A DNA stretch of 64,000 nucleotides from Bradyrhizobium semiaridum (GTDB taxonomy: Bacteria; Pseudomonadota; Alphaproteobacteria; Rhizobiales; Xanthobacteraceae): contig NZ_JAGKJJ010000012.1 of assembly GCF_020329505.1 (NCBI RefSeq), forward strand, positions 140,728 to 204,727. Direction: 5' to 3'. Positions within the stretch are counted from its first letter, which is position 1; each line of letters opens with the position of its first letter. This document shows positions 17,565 to 26,057 of the stretch, in pieces. Below the pieces are notes generated by a model that saw only the letters and a list, made by a program, of their open reading frames with translations, did not search any database and had not been told where the DNA came from. The position numbers and the translations under genes are program-made.

Positions 17565-17754
17565 CGCATCCTCGTCAGTACGGCCCCCGGGTTGGGGCTG
17601 GCGCGTCGCCAAAATCACTTGGAACGCATTGTAGCCGCGATGGGTAGGCCGTCACTAGGTCAATTGCGCCACACCGCCGGACATAATGCGGCATAAAGCG
17701 CAAAAGTTTCATGAAAACCAGTGCCTTGCCCAGGTCCCTGCCACCATGTCGCCA

Positions 17755-18552
17755 TCAAAAGGCGCCGCGCAGCCGCGGGTTCTCGCTGCCCATGACCCAG
17801 TCGGACGACAGCGCCGGGGCGCCGGCGGTAACGCAGTCGGTGCGCTTCAGCTCGGCATGTGCGAACAGCCCGGCCAGCCGCGGGTCGTTGCCAGCCGCCA
17901 GCAGGGTCAGCCGGTTCAGCATGCAGGCGATCGCGGCGCGTTGGGCCGGCAGGCTGGCGCGCTGGCAGGTCCAGCCGGAGATCCGGACATCAGGCGCATC
18001 GACCTGTTTGAGGAAGCCGAGGCAGCCTCGGCCGCCCTCGCGTTGCGCCGGGCGCAGCAGCGTCACGCTGCCGAACTTGCTGTCGATGATCCCGGCGGCC
18101 TCGAGTTCGCGGACGCCGCCGGGGTCGAGCCGCCCGGCAAGCTCGGCGATCGCGGGGCCTGTGGCCTCGCCGCCCGGACGGTAGATTTCCAGTTCGGCGG
18201 CCGGCGCGCCGCCGGCATCGGCCCAGCGGAAGACGTCCTTGCGGCCGCCCTCCGGATGCCGGAGCACTTCGTAACTCTCTGTTTTATCTCGTGGATCGAG
18301 CCGACTCACGACGAAGGCGGGCACCGGACGGCTGGCCGGGCTCCAGCCCGCGGCGGTGCCGGGCGCCGCCATCGCCGTTGCGTCCGGCAGCTGCTTCCAT
18401 AGATAGTTGCCAAGGGCGACGAACAGCGCGAGCACGGCGACATAAGCGAACAGGCGGGAGAAGGTGGCGTACACCTCGTCGACGAAACTCGTCAGCGCCG
18501 ACGCAATTTCCGTATGATGGGGTGCGGCCCGATCGGCCTGAAATAAACGCAT
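17755..18552 (-). CDS. Hypothetical protein with one membrane segment
   Basis: 265 aa. A short cytoplasmic head, one hydrophobic helix ('LFAYVAVLALFVALGNYLW', about residues 33-52), and a periplasmic domain with several Cys and 'RPGGEATGPAIAELAGRLDP'. I do not recognise the family. Start at 18552 (MRLFQADRA) is preferred over 18600 because the latter reaches into the asd leader. It is divergent from asd. Confidence 0.75.
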   Translation of the reverse strand: MRLFQADRAAPHHTEIASALTSFVDEVYATFSRLFAYVAVLALFVALGNYLWKQLPDATAMAAPGTAAGWSPASRPVPAFVVSRLDPRDKTESYEVLRHPEGGRKDVFRWADAGGAPAAELEIYRPGGEATGPAIAELAGRLDPGGVRELEAAGIIDSKFGSVTLLRPAQREGGRGCLGFLKQVDAPDVRISGWTCQRASLPAQRAAIACMLNRLTLLAAGNDPRLAGLFAHAELKRTDCVTAGAPALSSDWVMGSENPRLRGAF

Positions 18553-18667
18553 CAAAACGCTCAATTGCACGCGACGTTGTCTTGACGGGGTTTCTCGCAT
18601 AGAAGCGCTGCCTCTTCCCTTTCCGCTGTCAGCGGGGGAACAGGCATTTTTCGTCGGAGAGTGAACG

Positions 18668-19702
18668 ATGGGTTACAAAGTCGCGGTGGTCGGTGCGACC
18701 GGCAATGTCGGGCGCGAAATGCTCAACATTCTCGACGAGCGCAAATTCCCCGCCGACGAGGTCGTCGTGCTGGCCTCGCGCCGCAGCGTCGGCATCGAGG
18801 TCTCCTATGGCGACCGCACGCTGAAGGTGAAGGCGCTCGAGCATTATGACTTCTCCGACGTCGACATCTGCCTGATGTCGGCCGGCGGCTCGGTCTCGAA
18901 GGAATGGTCGCCCAAGATCGGCGCCGCCGGCGCGGTCGTGATCGACAATTCCTCGGCCTGGCGCATGGACCCCGACGTGCCGCTGATCGTGCCCGAGGTG
19001 AACGCGGACGCCGCCGCGGGCTTCACCAAGAAGAACATCATCGCCAATCCGAACTGCTCGACCGCGCAGCTCGTCGTCGCGCTGAAGCCGCTGCACGACA
19101 AGGCGACCATCACCCGCGTCGTGGTCTCGACCTATCAATCGGTGTCGGGCGCCGGCAAGGATGCGATGGACGAACTGTTCTCGCAGACCAAGGCCGTCTA
19201 CACCAATGACGAGCTGGTCAACAAGAAATTCCCCAAGCGCATCGCGTTCAACGTCATCCCGCACATCGACGTCTTCATGGAAGACGGCTTCACCAAGGAA
19301 GAGTGGAAGATGATGGCGGAGACCAAGAAGATCCTCGATCCGAAGATCAAGCTCACCGCGACCTGCGTGCGCGTGCCTGTCTTCGTCGGCCATTCCGAGG
19401 CCGTCAATGTCGAGTTCGCCAACCCGATCAGCGCGGATGAGGCGCGCAACATCCTGCGCAACGCGCCGGGCTGCCTCGTGATCGACAAGCACGAGCCGGG
19501 CGGCTACGTCACGCCCTATGAGGCCGCCGGCGAGGACGCCACCTATATCAGCCGCATCCGCGAGGATGCGACGGTCGAGAACGGCCTGTCGTTCTGGTGC
19601 GTGTCGGACAATCTGCGCAAGGGCGCGGCGCTCAACGCCGTGCAGATCGCCGAGGTCCTGATCAACCGCAAGCTGATCACCGCCAAGAAGCAGGCGGCTT
19701 AG
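18668..19702 (+). CDS. asd: Aspartate-semialdehyde dehydrogenase
   Basis: 344 aa. Reduces aspartyl phosphate for lysine, diaminopimelate, threonine and methionine synthesis. N-terminal 'VAVVGATGNVGREML' is the NADP fold; 'IANPNCSTAQLV' contains the catalytic Cys. Start is supported by 'cggagagtgaacg'. The TAG stop is part of the palindrome that follows. Confidence 0.97.
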   Translation: MGYKVAVVGATGNVGREMLNILDERKFPADEVVVLASRRSVGIEVSYGDRTLKVKALEHYDFSDVDICLMSAGGSVSKEWSPKIGAAGAVVIDNSSAWRMDPDVPLIVPEVNADAAAGFTKKNIIANPNCSTAQLVVALKPLHDKATITRVVVSTYQSVSGAGKDAMDELFSQTKAVYTNDELVNKKFPKRIAFNVIPHIDVFMEDGFTKEEWKMMAETKKILDPKIKLTATCVRVPVFVGHSEAVNVEFANPISADEARNILRNAPGCLVIDKHEPGGYVTPYEAAGEDATYISRIREDATVENGLSFWCVSDNLRKGAALNAVQIAEVLINRKLITAKKQAA

Positions 19703-19752
19703 AGCATGATCCGGAAAAGTGTGAAGCGGTTTTCCGGAAAGATCATGCTCAA
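19700..19752. repeat. Palindrome 'TAGAGCATGATCCGG' overlapping the asd stop
   Basis: Left arm AGAGCATGATCCGGAAAAG and right arm TTTTCCGGAAAGATCATGCTC form a near-perfect hairpin. The TAG stop codon of asd is the first three bases. A second copy follows the DUF1579 gene (62030-62081) with the same stop arrangement. Confidence 0.8.
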
Positions 19753-19796
19753 ACAAGAGAGCTAAACGCGAGATTGGCGGTCAGGAAGCGCGTGCG

Positions 19797-20351
19797 ATGG
19801 CGGAAGAACCGGCGACCTACCGGCCCAATCCGGCGCTGAAGCGCGTCGAGACCGGTTTCGAGAACCTGCTGTTCAACAGCCGATGGCTGATGGCGCCGTT
19901 CTATTTCGGCCTCGTCATCAGCCTCGCGGCGCTGCTGCTGAAGTTCTGCATGGAGCTTTGGCACTTCATCCTGCATGTGCTCGACGCCAAGGAATCCGAC
20001 ATCATCCTCGGCGTGCTGTCGCTGATCGACATCTCGCTGACCGGCAATCTGATCCTGATCGTGGTGTTCTCCGGCTACGAGAATTTCGTCTCCAAGATCG
20101 ATCCGGCCGGGCACCCGGATTGGCCGGACTGGATGACCAAGGTCGATTTCGGCGGCCTGAAGCAGAAGCTCCTGGCCTCGATCGTCGCCATCTCGGCGAT
20201 CCAGGTGCTCAAGGCGTTCATGAATATCGACACCGCATTCGATCCGAGCAAGCTCGGCTGGCTGGTCGGTGTGCACCTGGTGTTCGTGGTGTCCGCCTTC
20301 ATGCTGTCGATCTCCGACCGCTGGGGCGGCGGCGGTCACGGCGGCGAATAG
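19797..20351 (+). CDS. YqhA/UPF0114-family membrane protein
   Basis: 184 aa with four membrane segments. 'ENLLFNSRWLMAPFYFGLV' near the N-terminus and 'IDISLTGNLILIVVFSGYENFVS' in the middle are characteristic of YqhA proteins, whose function is not established. The C-terminus is a Gly/His tail. It may be read through from asd, since only the palindrome lies between. Confidence 0.92.
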   Translation: MAEEPATYRPNPALKRVETGFENLLFNSRWLMAPFYFGLVISLAALLLKFCMELWHFILHVLDAKESDIILGVLSLIDISLTGNLILIVVFSGYENFVSKIDPAGHPDWPDWMTKVDFGGLKQKLLASIVAISAIQVLKAFMNIDTAFDPSKLGWLVGVHLVFVVSAFMLSISDRWGGGGHGGE

Positions 20352-20364
20352 TTTCATTCGCCTC

Positions 20365-21009
20365 TTACAAGGCGTCGCGGACGCTGATGAATTCCTTGGC
20401 GACCCGATCGAGCACGAACAGCGAGCCTTCGGCGACGCCGAAATAGGCGCCGTGCAACTGCATCTCGCCGCTCTCGACACGCTCGCGGACGAACGGGAAG
20501 GTCATCAGGTTCTCGAGCGAGCGGAACACCGCAGCCTTCTCGATCCGGGTCACGAAGTCCTGCATGGTCTCGTGCTCGCGCTGCTCGACGACCTCGCCCG
20601 GCTTGATGAACATCTGCATCCACTTGCCGATGAAGTCGCCCGGCGTGAGCGGCTTGATCTTGTCGACAAAGGCGCGGATGCCGCCGCATTGGGCATGGCC
20701 CAGCACCACGACGTTCTTCACCTTCAGCACGGTCACGGCATATTCCAGCGCGGCCGAGACGCCGTGGGCGTTGCTGTCGGGCTGGTAGACCGGAACCAGA
20801 TTGGCGATGTTGCGCACGACGAACAATTCGCCCGGACCGGCATCGAAGATCACTTCCGGCGAGACGCGGGAATCGCAGCAGCCGATCACCATGGTCTCGG
20901 GAGACTGGCCGCGCTCGGACAGTTCCCGGTAGCGCGACTGCTCGGTCGGCAGGCGCTGCGTGGCGAAGGCCTTGTAGCCTTCGATCAACTGTTTCGGAAA
21001 GAATTTCAT
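20365..21009 (-). CDS. Beta-type carbonic anhydrase
   Basis: 214 aa. Interconverts CO2 and bicarbonate. Zinc ligands are visible: C44 with the D46/R48 dyad in 'GCCDSRV', and H105 and C108 in 'LGHAQCGG'. Length and sequence fit the bacterial clade-B enzymes. An in-frame ATG nine codons upstream is possible. It is convergent with the YqhA gene, with only 13 bp between stops. Confidence 0.95.
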   Translation of the reverse strand: MKFFPKQLIEGYKAFATQRLPTEQSRYRELSERGQSPETMVIGCCDSRVSPEVIFDAGPGELFVVRNIANLVPVYQPDSNAHGVSAALEYAVTVLKVKNVVVLGHAQCGGIRAFVDKIKPLTPGDFIGKWMQMFIKPGEVVEQREHETMQDFVTRIEKAAVFRSLENLMTFPFVRERVESGEMQLHGAYFGVAEGSLFVLDRVAKEFISVRDAL

Positions 21010-21156
21010 GGCGCCTCTGGCTAACCACATGCGCATGTCTGGAGCAAGACTTTCGGTTTCGGGGCTGGAATGATAGCGGCAGGGCTTGAAAAGCGGCGCC
21101 GTATCGGTGCCTAAACAATGGACATTCGCCGCGCCCGAGCCCTTGAGGAGATCGCC

Positions 21157-22035
21157 ATGACCCGTCCGCGCCGCAGCCTGCTGTTCATGCCCGGATCGAA
21201 CGCGCGGGCGCTGGAAAAGGCTCGTACGCTGCCGGCCGACGGCATCATCCTCGATCTGGAGGACTCCGTTGCGCCCGACGCCAAGGCGGTGGCCCGCGAG
21301 CAGATCGCCAAGGCGGTCGCCGCCAAGGGGTTCGGCAAGCGTGAGGTGCTGATCCGCATCAACGCGCTCGACACGCCCTGGTGGGTCGACGACATCGGCA
21401 TGGCCGGCAAGGCGCAGCCGGACGGCATCCTGGTTCCCAAGATTTCGACCATCGAAGACCTCAACGCCGTCGCCGACCGGCTGAGCGACATCAATGCGCA
21501 GGCCTCGATCCGGGTCTGGGCCATGATCGAGACCGCGCGAGCGGTGCTCGACGCCGACAAGCTCGCCGCCGCCTCGAAGGATTCCGAGACGCGGCTCGCC
21601 GGCTTCGTGTTCGGGCCGAACGACATTGCGCGCGAGACCCGGATTCGGATGAAACCGGGCCGCGCCGCGATGATCCCGATGATCACGCATTGCATCCTGG
21701 CGACCCGCGCGCACGGGCTCGAGATCCTCGACGGTCCCTACAGCGACATCAGCAATATCGACGGCTTTGCCGAGGAATGCGCGCAGGGCCGCGATCTCGG
21801 CTTCGACGGCAAGACGCTGATCCATCCGAGCCACATCGACGCCTGCAACGCCATCTTCACGCCGCCGGAGGCCGAGGTCGCCGAGGCGCGCAAGATCATC
21901 GCGGCGTTCGAAAGGCCGGAGAACGCCGCGCGCGGCGCGATCCAGCTCGACGGCCGGATGGTCGAGCGCCTGCACGCCGAAATGGCCAGGCGCACCATCG
22001 CGATCGCCGATGCGATCGCCGCGATGGGGCATTGA
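21157..22035 (+). CDS. CitE/HpcH-family CoA ester lyase
   Basis: 292 aa. The N-terminus 'RRSLLFMPGSNARALEKA' and the Mg-binding segments 'IILDLEDSVAP' and 'VWAMIETARAV' are those of the citrate lyase beta / malyl-CoA lyase superfamily. Likely acts on malyl-CoA, beta-methylmalyl-CoA or citramalyl-CoA. Start at 21157 because of GAGGAG six bases before it. No other pathway genes are adjacent. Confidence 0.9.
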   Translation: MTRPRRSLLFMPGSNARALEKARTLPADGIILDLEDSVAPDAKAVAREQIAKAVAAKGFGKREVLIRINALDTPWWVDDIGMAGKAQPDGILVPKISTIEDLNAVADRLSDINAQASIRVWAMIETARAVLDADKLAAASKDSETRLAGFVFGPNDIARETRIRMKPGRAAMIPMITHCILATRAHGLEILDGPYSDISNIDGFAEECAQGRDLGFDGKTLIHPSHIDACNAIFTPPEAEVAEARKIIAAFERPENAARGAIQLDGRMVERLHAEMARRTIAIADAIAAMGH

Positions 22036-22048
22036 TCGAGCGGCCGCT

Positions 22049-22196
22049 TCGCTTTTCCCCTTGTGGGAGAAGGTGGCGCGAAGCGCCGGATGAGGGGTTG
22101 TCTCCGCTTGCGAGATGCTCTCGTATGGAGAGAACCCCTCACCGGCTTCGCGTTGCGAAGCCACTCTCTCGCACAAGGGGAGAGGGTGCAGCGGTA
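22049..22196. repeat. Long palindromic repeat of the 'ctccccttgtgggag' family
   Basis: About 148 bp, arms 'cccttgtgggagaaggtggc' and the approximate inverse 'gccactctctcgcacaaggg', with the inner pair 'gatgaggggtt' / 'aacccctcac'. It fills the gap between the convergent lyase and glycosyltransferase genes. Related elements are at 42882-43055, 50196-50325 and 57700-57765. Confidence 0.75.
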
Positions 22197-22197
22197 T

Positions 22198-22986
22198 CTA
22201 GCCGCCGAACTTCTCCGCCGCCCAGGCGTAGAGGCTGCCCTTGATCGGCGCGTCTTTACCGCGGCCCTTGGGCGAGATGTGCAGGCCGATGATTTCGGGA
22301 TCGTTGAGGTAGCGCGAAAAATCCGACGGCTCGAAGAACAGCTTCGGCTCGGCATGCACGGCATAGAACGACCGCTTCGGCAGCGCGTATTGCAGCTCGC
22401 CTTCGCGGCGCGCCAGCGCCGTGAGCGCGGCCGGCCCATAGATTGCGATCCGGATGTCGGAGAGGCGGTTCGATTTGCCGCGCAGCCGGCGCATCGCGAA
22501 GGTCACGCGGTGCCGCAGTGCGAGCCAGTCGGGCGTCAGCTCGTTCTGTTTCATCAGCGCCTCGAAGGCGCGCACGATCGGATCATCCGGCGCCAGATAC
22601 AGCACCGAGTTGCCGAGCTGCCGCGGCCGCTCCCAGGCGAAATATGGCTTGGCCGGATCGATCTCGACCGGCTTCAGCAGCAGCACGTCGGCGTCGAGCC
22701 AGACCCCGGCGCGCTGCGCCATCAGCCGCATGCGGAAGAAGTCGCTGAACTGCAGGATGGTCCAGTCGCGCCATGAACCGTCCGGCTGCGCCGGGCGCAG
22801 CTTCTCGGCGAACGCATGCGGCAGCACGGCCTCGGCCTCGGCATTGTCGACGCCGTCGGGCAGGCCGGGGATCGGGTCGAAGCTGTAGACCGTGACCTTG
22901 TGGCCGGCCGCCAGCTGCGAGCGCAGGCAGGTCCGGCGCAACGCATCCATCGGGCCATGCCAGAAGGTGACGACGTCAGGCAACAT
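22198..22986 (-). CDS. DXD-motif glycosyltransferase (Gly_transf_sug type)
   Basis: 262 aa. 'MAQRAGVWLDADVLLLKP' holds the nucleotide-sugar DXD (D98, D100) and the pattern of the sugar-transfer family that includes capsule and alpha-1,4-GlcNAc type enzymes. The start 'MLPDVVTFWHGPMDALRR' at 22986 matches family starts; the ORF extends further but with low-complexity sequence. Sugar and acceptor are unknown, and no polysaccharide cluster is next to it. Confidence 0.82.
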   Translation of the reverse strand: MLPDVVTFWHGPMDALRRTCLRSQLAAGHKVTVYSFDPIPGLPDGVDNAEAEAVLPHAFAEKLRPAQPDGSWRDWTILQFSDFFRMRLMAQRAGVWLDADVLLLKPVEIDPAKPYFAWERPRQLGNSVLYLAPDDPIVRAFEALMKQNELTPDWLALRHRVTFAMRRLRGKSNRLSDIRIAIYGPAALTALARREGELQYALPKRSFYAVHAEPKLFFEPSDFSRYLNDPEIIGLHISPKGRGKDAPIKGSLYAWAAEKFGG

Positions 22987-23026
22987 GCGGCCAGCTATAA
23001 GCAGTTTTGCCGCGGCGGCAAAAGGG

Positions 23027-23064
23027 CAAACAAAAACCCCGGCGCCTGCTGGCACCGGGGCCTT
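23027..23064 (-). terminator. Rho-independent terminator of leuD
   Basis: On the minus strand CCCCGGTGCC-AGCAG-GCGCCGGGG followed by TTTTTG. It lies 17 bp after the leuD stop. Confidence 0.85.
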
Positions 23065-23080
23065 GATGAATAGACGACCG

Positions 23081-23683
23081 TCAGGCCCAGGCGCGTTCCC
23101 TGAGCTTGGCCTCGTAGGCGTCGATCGAACTCTTCTTCTCCATCGTCAGGCCGATGTCGTCGAGGCCGTTGATCAGGCAGTGCTTGCGGAACGGGTCGAT
23201 CTCGAACTTCACCTTGCCGCCGTCGGGACCGCGGATCTCCTGGTTGGGGAGGTCGATGGTCAGCGTCGCGTTGGCGCCGCGCTCGGCATCGTCGAACAGC
23301 TTGTCGAGGTCTTCCTGCGAGACGCGAATCGGCAGAATGCCGTTCTTGAAGCAGTTGTTGTAGAAGATGTCGCCGAACGAGGTTGAGATCACGCAGCGGA
23401 TGCCGAAATCGAGCAGCGCCCAGGGCGCGTGCTCACGGCTCGAGCCGCAACCGAAATTGTCGCCGGCGACCAGCACCTTGGCGTTACGATAGGCCGGCTG
23501 GTTGAGGACGAAATCCGGGTTCTCGCTGCCGTCGTCCTTGTAGCGCTGTTCGGAGAAAAGCCCCTTGCCAAGGCCGGTGCGCTTGATGGTCTTGAGGTAC
23601 TGCTTCGGAATGATCATGTCGGTGTCGACATTGATGATCTTCAGCGGCGCCGCGACGCCTTCCAGCGTGGTGAACTTGTCCAT
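23081..23683 (-). CDS. leuD: 3-isopropylmalate dehydratase small subunit
   Basis: 200 aa. Forms the isomerase with LeuC in leucine synthesis. Typical segments are '[15 protein letters not shown]', '[17 protein letters not shown]' and '[16 protein letters not shown]'. It is monocistronic here, about 3.4 kb from leuC on the same strand, with its own terminator. Confidence 0.97.
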   Translation of the reverse strand: MDKFTTLEGVAAPLKIINVDTDMIIPKQYLKTIKRTGLGKGLFSEQRYKDDGSENPDFVLNQPAYRNAKVLVAGDNFGCGSSREHAPWALLDFGIRCVISTSFGDIFYNNCFKNGILPIRVSQEDLDKLFDDAERGANATLTIDLPNQEIRGPDGGKVKFEIDPFRKHCLINGLDDIGLTMEKKSSIDAYEAKLRERAWA

Positions 23684-23773
23684 CGGAGCAACTTCCCGGT
23701 CAAAAAATGGGAGATAAGAGCCCGGTATTTATCGCGAATGTGACAGCGGTAAAAGGGCCATTTCCGCAGGGCT

Positions 23774-23817
23774 GGAGCTCCCGTTCCGATTAGATCGGAC
23801 CGGGAGCTCCAGCTTCC
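23774..23817. repeat. Hairpin 'CTGGAGCTCCC...GGGAGCTCCAG'
   Basis: An inverted repeat with 11-base perfect arms, CTGGAGCTCCC and GGGAGCTCCAG, around a short centre. It lies between leuD and the zincin-like gene. No T-run follows, so its role is open. Confidence 0.6.
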
Positions 23818-23822
23818 TTCTT

Positions 23823-23874
23823 GGACGTGTTTTCTTCACGCGAACCGGGTCCCACTTCGCTGGAAGACGCTCTA
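23823..23874. repeat. Palindromic repeat overlapping the zincin gene stop
   Basis: On the minus strand it begins TAGAGCGTCTTCCAGCGAAG and ends GTGAAGAAAACACGTCC, the common rhizobial 'AGCGTTTTC...GAAAACGC' element. Its first bases (23872-23874) are the TAG stop codon of the metallopeptidase-like gene. Confidence 0.75.
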
Positions 23875-24273
23875 GTCCCCCGCATCCGCTTCAATCGCCT
23901 CCATATCGGCGTCGGACAGCCCGAAATGGTGGCCGATTTCATGGATCAGGACGTGGCGTACGATGTGGCCGAGGGTCTCGTCGTGCTCCGCCCAGTAGTC
24001 CAGGATCGGCCGGCGGTAGAGCCAGACCAGGTTGGGCAGCCGGGCGACGTCGCGATGGCTCTGCTGAGGCAGGCCGACGCCATGGAACAGGCCGAGCAGA
24101 TCGAATTCGCTCTGCGCCTGCATCTCGTCCAGCACCTCGTCGGTCGGAAAATCATCGACCCGGATGATCACGCCCTCGCAGAGGGTCCGGAAGGTCTTCG
24201 GCAGGCGCTCGAACACCTCGTGCGCCATGGCTTCCATTTCGGCCAGCGAGGGGGCTTTGGCTGTGGTCCACAT
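23872..24273 (-). CDS. Zincin-like metallopeptidase family protein
   Basis: 133 aa, no signal peptide. The zinc motif 'HVLIHEIGHHFGLSD' gives HEXXH at residues 111-115. The family (possible zinc metallo-peptidase, DUF1025-like) is widespread in alphaproteobacteria but without a known substrate. Start 24273 follows 'aaaggagtgtc'. The stop codon is part of a palindromic repeat. Confidence 0.9.
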   Translation of the reverse strand: MWTTAKAPSLAEMEAMAHEVFERLPKTFRTLCEGVIIRVDDFPTDEVLDEMQAQSEFDLLGLFHGVGLPQQSHRDVARLPNLVWLYRRPILDYWAEHDETLGHIVRHVLIHEIGHHFGLSDADMEAIEADAGD

Positions 24274-24376
24274 GACACTCCTTTAGCGCGAGTGCGGTCC
24301 GCCGCGCCAGCGCGGTTGACCTTGGCGGCGCAATGGGAGACCGTGCGGCCCGATAACGGGGTCTCGGGTGGCGCAA

Positions 24377-24688
24377 ATGAAACGGATCGTGGCGACAGCG
24401 CTGTTGGCGGCATCGGTCGGGCTCTCGCTTCCGGCGGCGGGCGCGCAGGCGCAGAGCGCGCAGGATGGCGTCCGCGTGGCCCAGGCCGCGCCGGAGCGGG
24501 TGGTCGAACGCCGCCGGCTGCGGCGCATTCCGATCTACCGGCCCGATCATTGGGAACCGGACGTGATCCCGCGCTACAATCCCGGTCCGAATGCCGTGCG
24601 CGATTGCACCGCGACCTATGTGCAGGAGCACCGGCCGAGCGGCACCGTGATCACGCCACGCATGAACTGTTTCTGGCGGCCCGGCTAG
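24377..24688 (+). CDS. Small exported hypothetical protein
   Basis: 103 aa. A Sec signal (MKRIVATALLAASVGLSLPA, ending near 'AGAQAQS') is followed by a short basic domain 'VERRRLRRIPIYRPDHWEPD' and two Cys ('RDCTATYV', 'RMNCFWRPG') that could form a disulfide. A GTG nine bases upstream is an alternative start. The family is not recognised. It begins a run of small exported proteins on the plus strand. Confidence 0.8.
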   Translation: MKRIVATALLAASVGLSLPAAGAQAQSAQDGVRVAQAAPERVVERRRLRRIPIYRPDHWEPDVIPRYNPGPNAVRDCTATYVQEHRPSGTVITPRMNCFWRPG

Positions 24689-24908
24689 CGCATTCTCGAT
24701 CGAGCGGATTGTTTCTCGCGAGACACGAAAATCGTGCGCTCGCGTGGGAACCTGACGCCGCCTAGCGGCATTCACCATCGTGGCGCAGTCATTCTCCATT
24801 CACGTCGTCCGCATTCTGCTTGCGATCTGCGTCGCGGCAACGGGGGTCGATTCGATGTTCGGATCGTCGTTGCGAGACGTGACATCCAGAAAATCGAGGA
24901 GACGACAG

Positions 24909-25142
24909 ATGAAGGTGACGAAGGTTCTGGGGCTTGCCGCTGTCGGCGCGGTGCTTGCGCTCGCGGCACCGGCCGAGCGCGCGCAAGCGTTCTCGCTTGC
25001 GACTCCGGGTGCCGTGGCAACGGTTCAGGACAATGCGAACCCGACCACCACGCAAGTGCGCTGGCATGGCGGCCGCGGATGGCACCGCGGGTGGCATCGC
25101 GGATATCACCGCGGCTGGCATCGTCGTCACTGGCGCCACTGA
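24909..25142 (+). CDS. Tiny exported Trp/His/Arg-rich protein
   Basis: 77 aa. Start at 24909 set by GAGGAGACGACAG. Signal peptide 1-27 (ends 'AERAQA'), then 'TPGAV' (32-36) and 'TTQVR' (47-51), then a tail of WHRG-type repeats ending 'RRHWRH'. The TPGAV/TTQ pair recurs with identical spacing in the protein at 26058. The tail could bind metal or acidic surfaces; this is inference from composition. Confidence 0.78.
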   Translation: MKVTKVLGLAAVGAVLALAAPAERAQAFSLATPGAVATVQDNANPTTTQVRWHGGRGWHRGWHRGYHRGWHRRHWRH

Positions 25143-25270
25143 TCGCGCGGCGTTTCAGCGCAGTTGAGACACAGGCCCGTGGGCAGCGGGCCTGTTGTCG
25201 TTGTCAGCCACGAAAGCGGCAGATTCGCACGCGCGAGATGACTCTCATCGCAATCTGTCAGGAGTTGATC

Positions 25271-25582
25271 ATGATGAGACGGATCGGTGTTGCCGCGGTC
25301 GCCGGCGCGTTCGCATTGGCGGCGCCTGCAGCCGCACATGCTGCGTCACCGGCCAAGCCGCAAGCTGCCGCCCAACAGCGGCACGCCGGCAAGGCGACGG
25401 ACTTCAGCGCGCAGCATCATCACCGCCGTTACCATCATCACCACCATCACTACGGCCACCGGCCGTACGACCGGCCCTACGTCTATCGGCCCTACTACTA
25501 CGGACGGCCTTACGCCTACCGGCCGTATCCGTACGCCGTGCCGGCGCCATTCACGTTCGGCTTCGGGTTCGGCCCATTCTGA
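25271..25582 (+). CDS. Small exported His/Tyr/Pro-rich protein
   Basis: 103 aa. Starts at the ATG pair 25271 after 'caggagttgatc'. Signal peptide 1-25 (ends 'AAHAAS'). The mature part has a His run (HHHHHH) and repeated Tyr/Arg/Pro units ('YRPYYYGRPYAYRPY'). Such low-complexity exported proteins are common in slow-growing rhizobia. His clusters suggest metal binding, which is not demonstrated. Confidence 0.78.
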   Translation: MMRRIGVAAVAGAFALAAPAAAHAASPAKPQAAAQQRHAGKATDFSAQHHHRRYHHHHHHYGHRPYDRPYVYRPYYYGRPYAYRPYPYAVPAPFTFGFGFGPF

Positions 25583-26057
25583 TCGCGCACGCGATGCGTG
25601 TTGCGCATGACGTGAGAGAAGCGAGCAGCTCCGATTGATCGAAGCTGCGAGTGGTCGGTCATCTTGAGAGCATGTGAGTGTATGACTCGCGAGCGGCGCC
25701 GGATATTCAACGTCGTCCTGGCGAAAGCTAGGCCCCATTACCCCAGCAGCTGGTTGTTGCGTGACGTTGGGCCGCAATCCCGCTCTCAATCAAATTCGGT
25801 GGTTATGGGTCCTGGCTTTCGCCAGGACGACGGCGTGGTGAGACCGCTCATCACGACGCTATCACCGTCACCGTGAGATGCACGATGACATCGACCGTCA
25901 CGACGGTTCCTTCCGGACGTTTCGTCGCACCTCTTGCGTGTTCATGGCGCATTCACTTCGGCCTTTCTAGCGTCATGCCGGGAGCGACTGCAATGAACGC
26001 GTGAAGCCAGCTGCTGTGCAGCGCGGTTCTCATTGTCGTTGTCAGGGAGGTTGAGAA
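25583..26057. other. Gene-free stretch containing a large palindromic repeat
   Basis: 475 bp with no supportable coding frame. Bases 25711-25836 form an element with arms CGTCGTCCTGGCGAAAGC and GCTTTCGCCAGGACGACG around a centre of about 90 bp. The rest, up to 26057, probably holds the promoter of the next gene, but I see no clear motif. Confidence 0.7.

Noticed and set aside
24734..25270. N-terminal extension of the His/Tyr-rich protein
   Set aside because: The long frame runs through the preceding small gene; a ribosome site and signal peptide fix the start at 25271.
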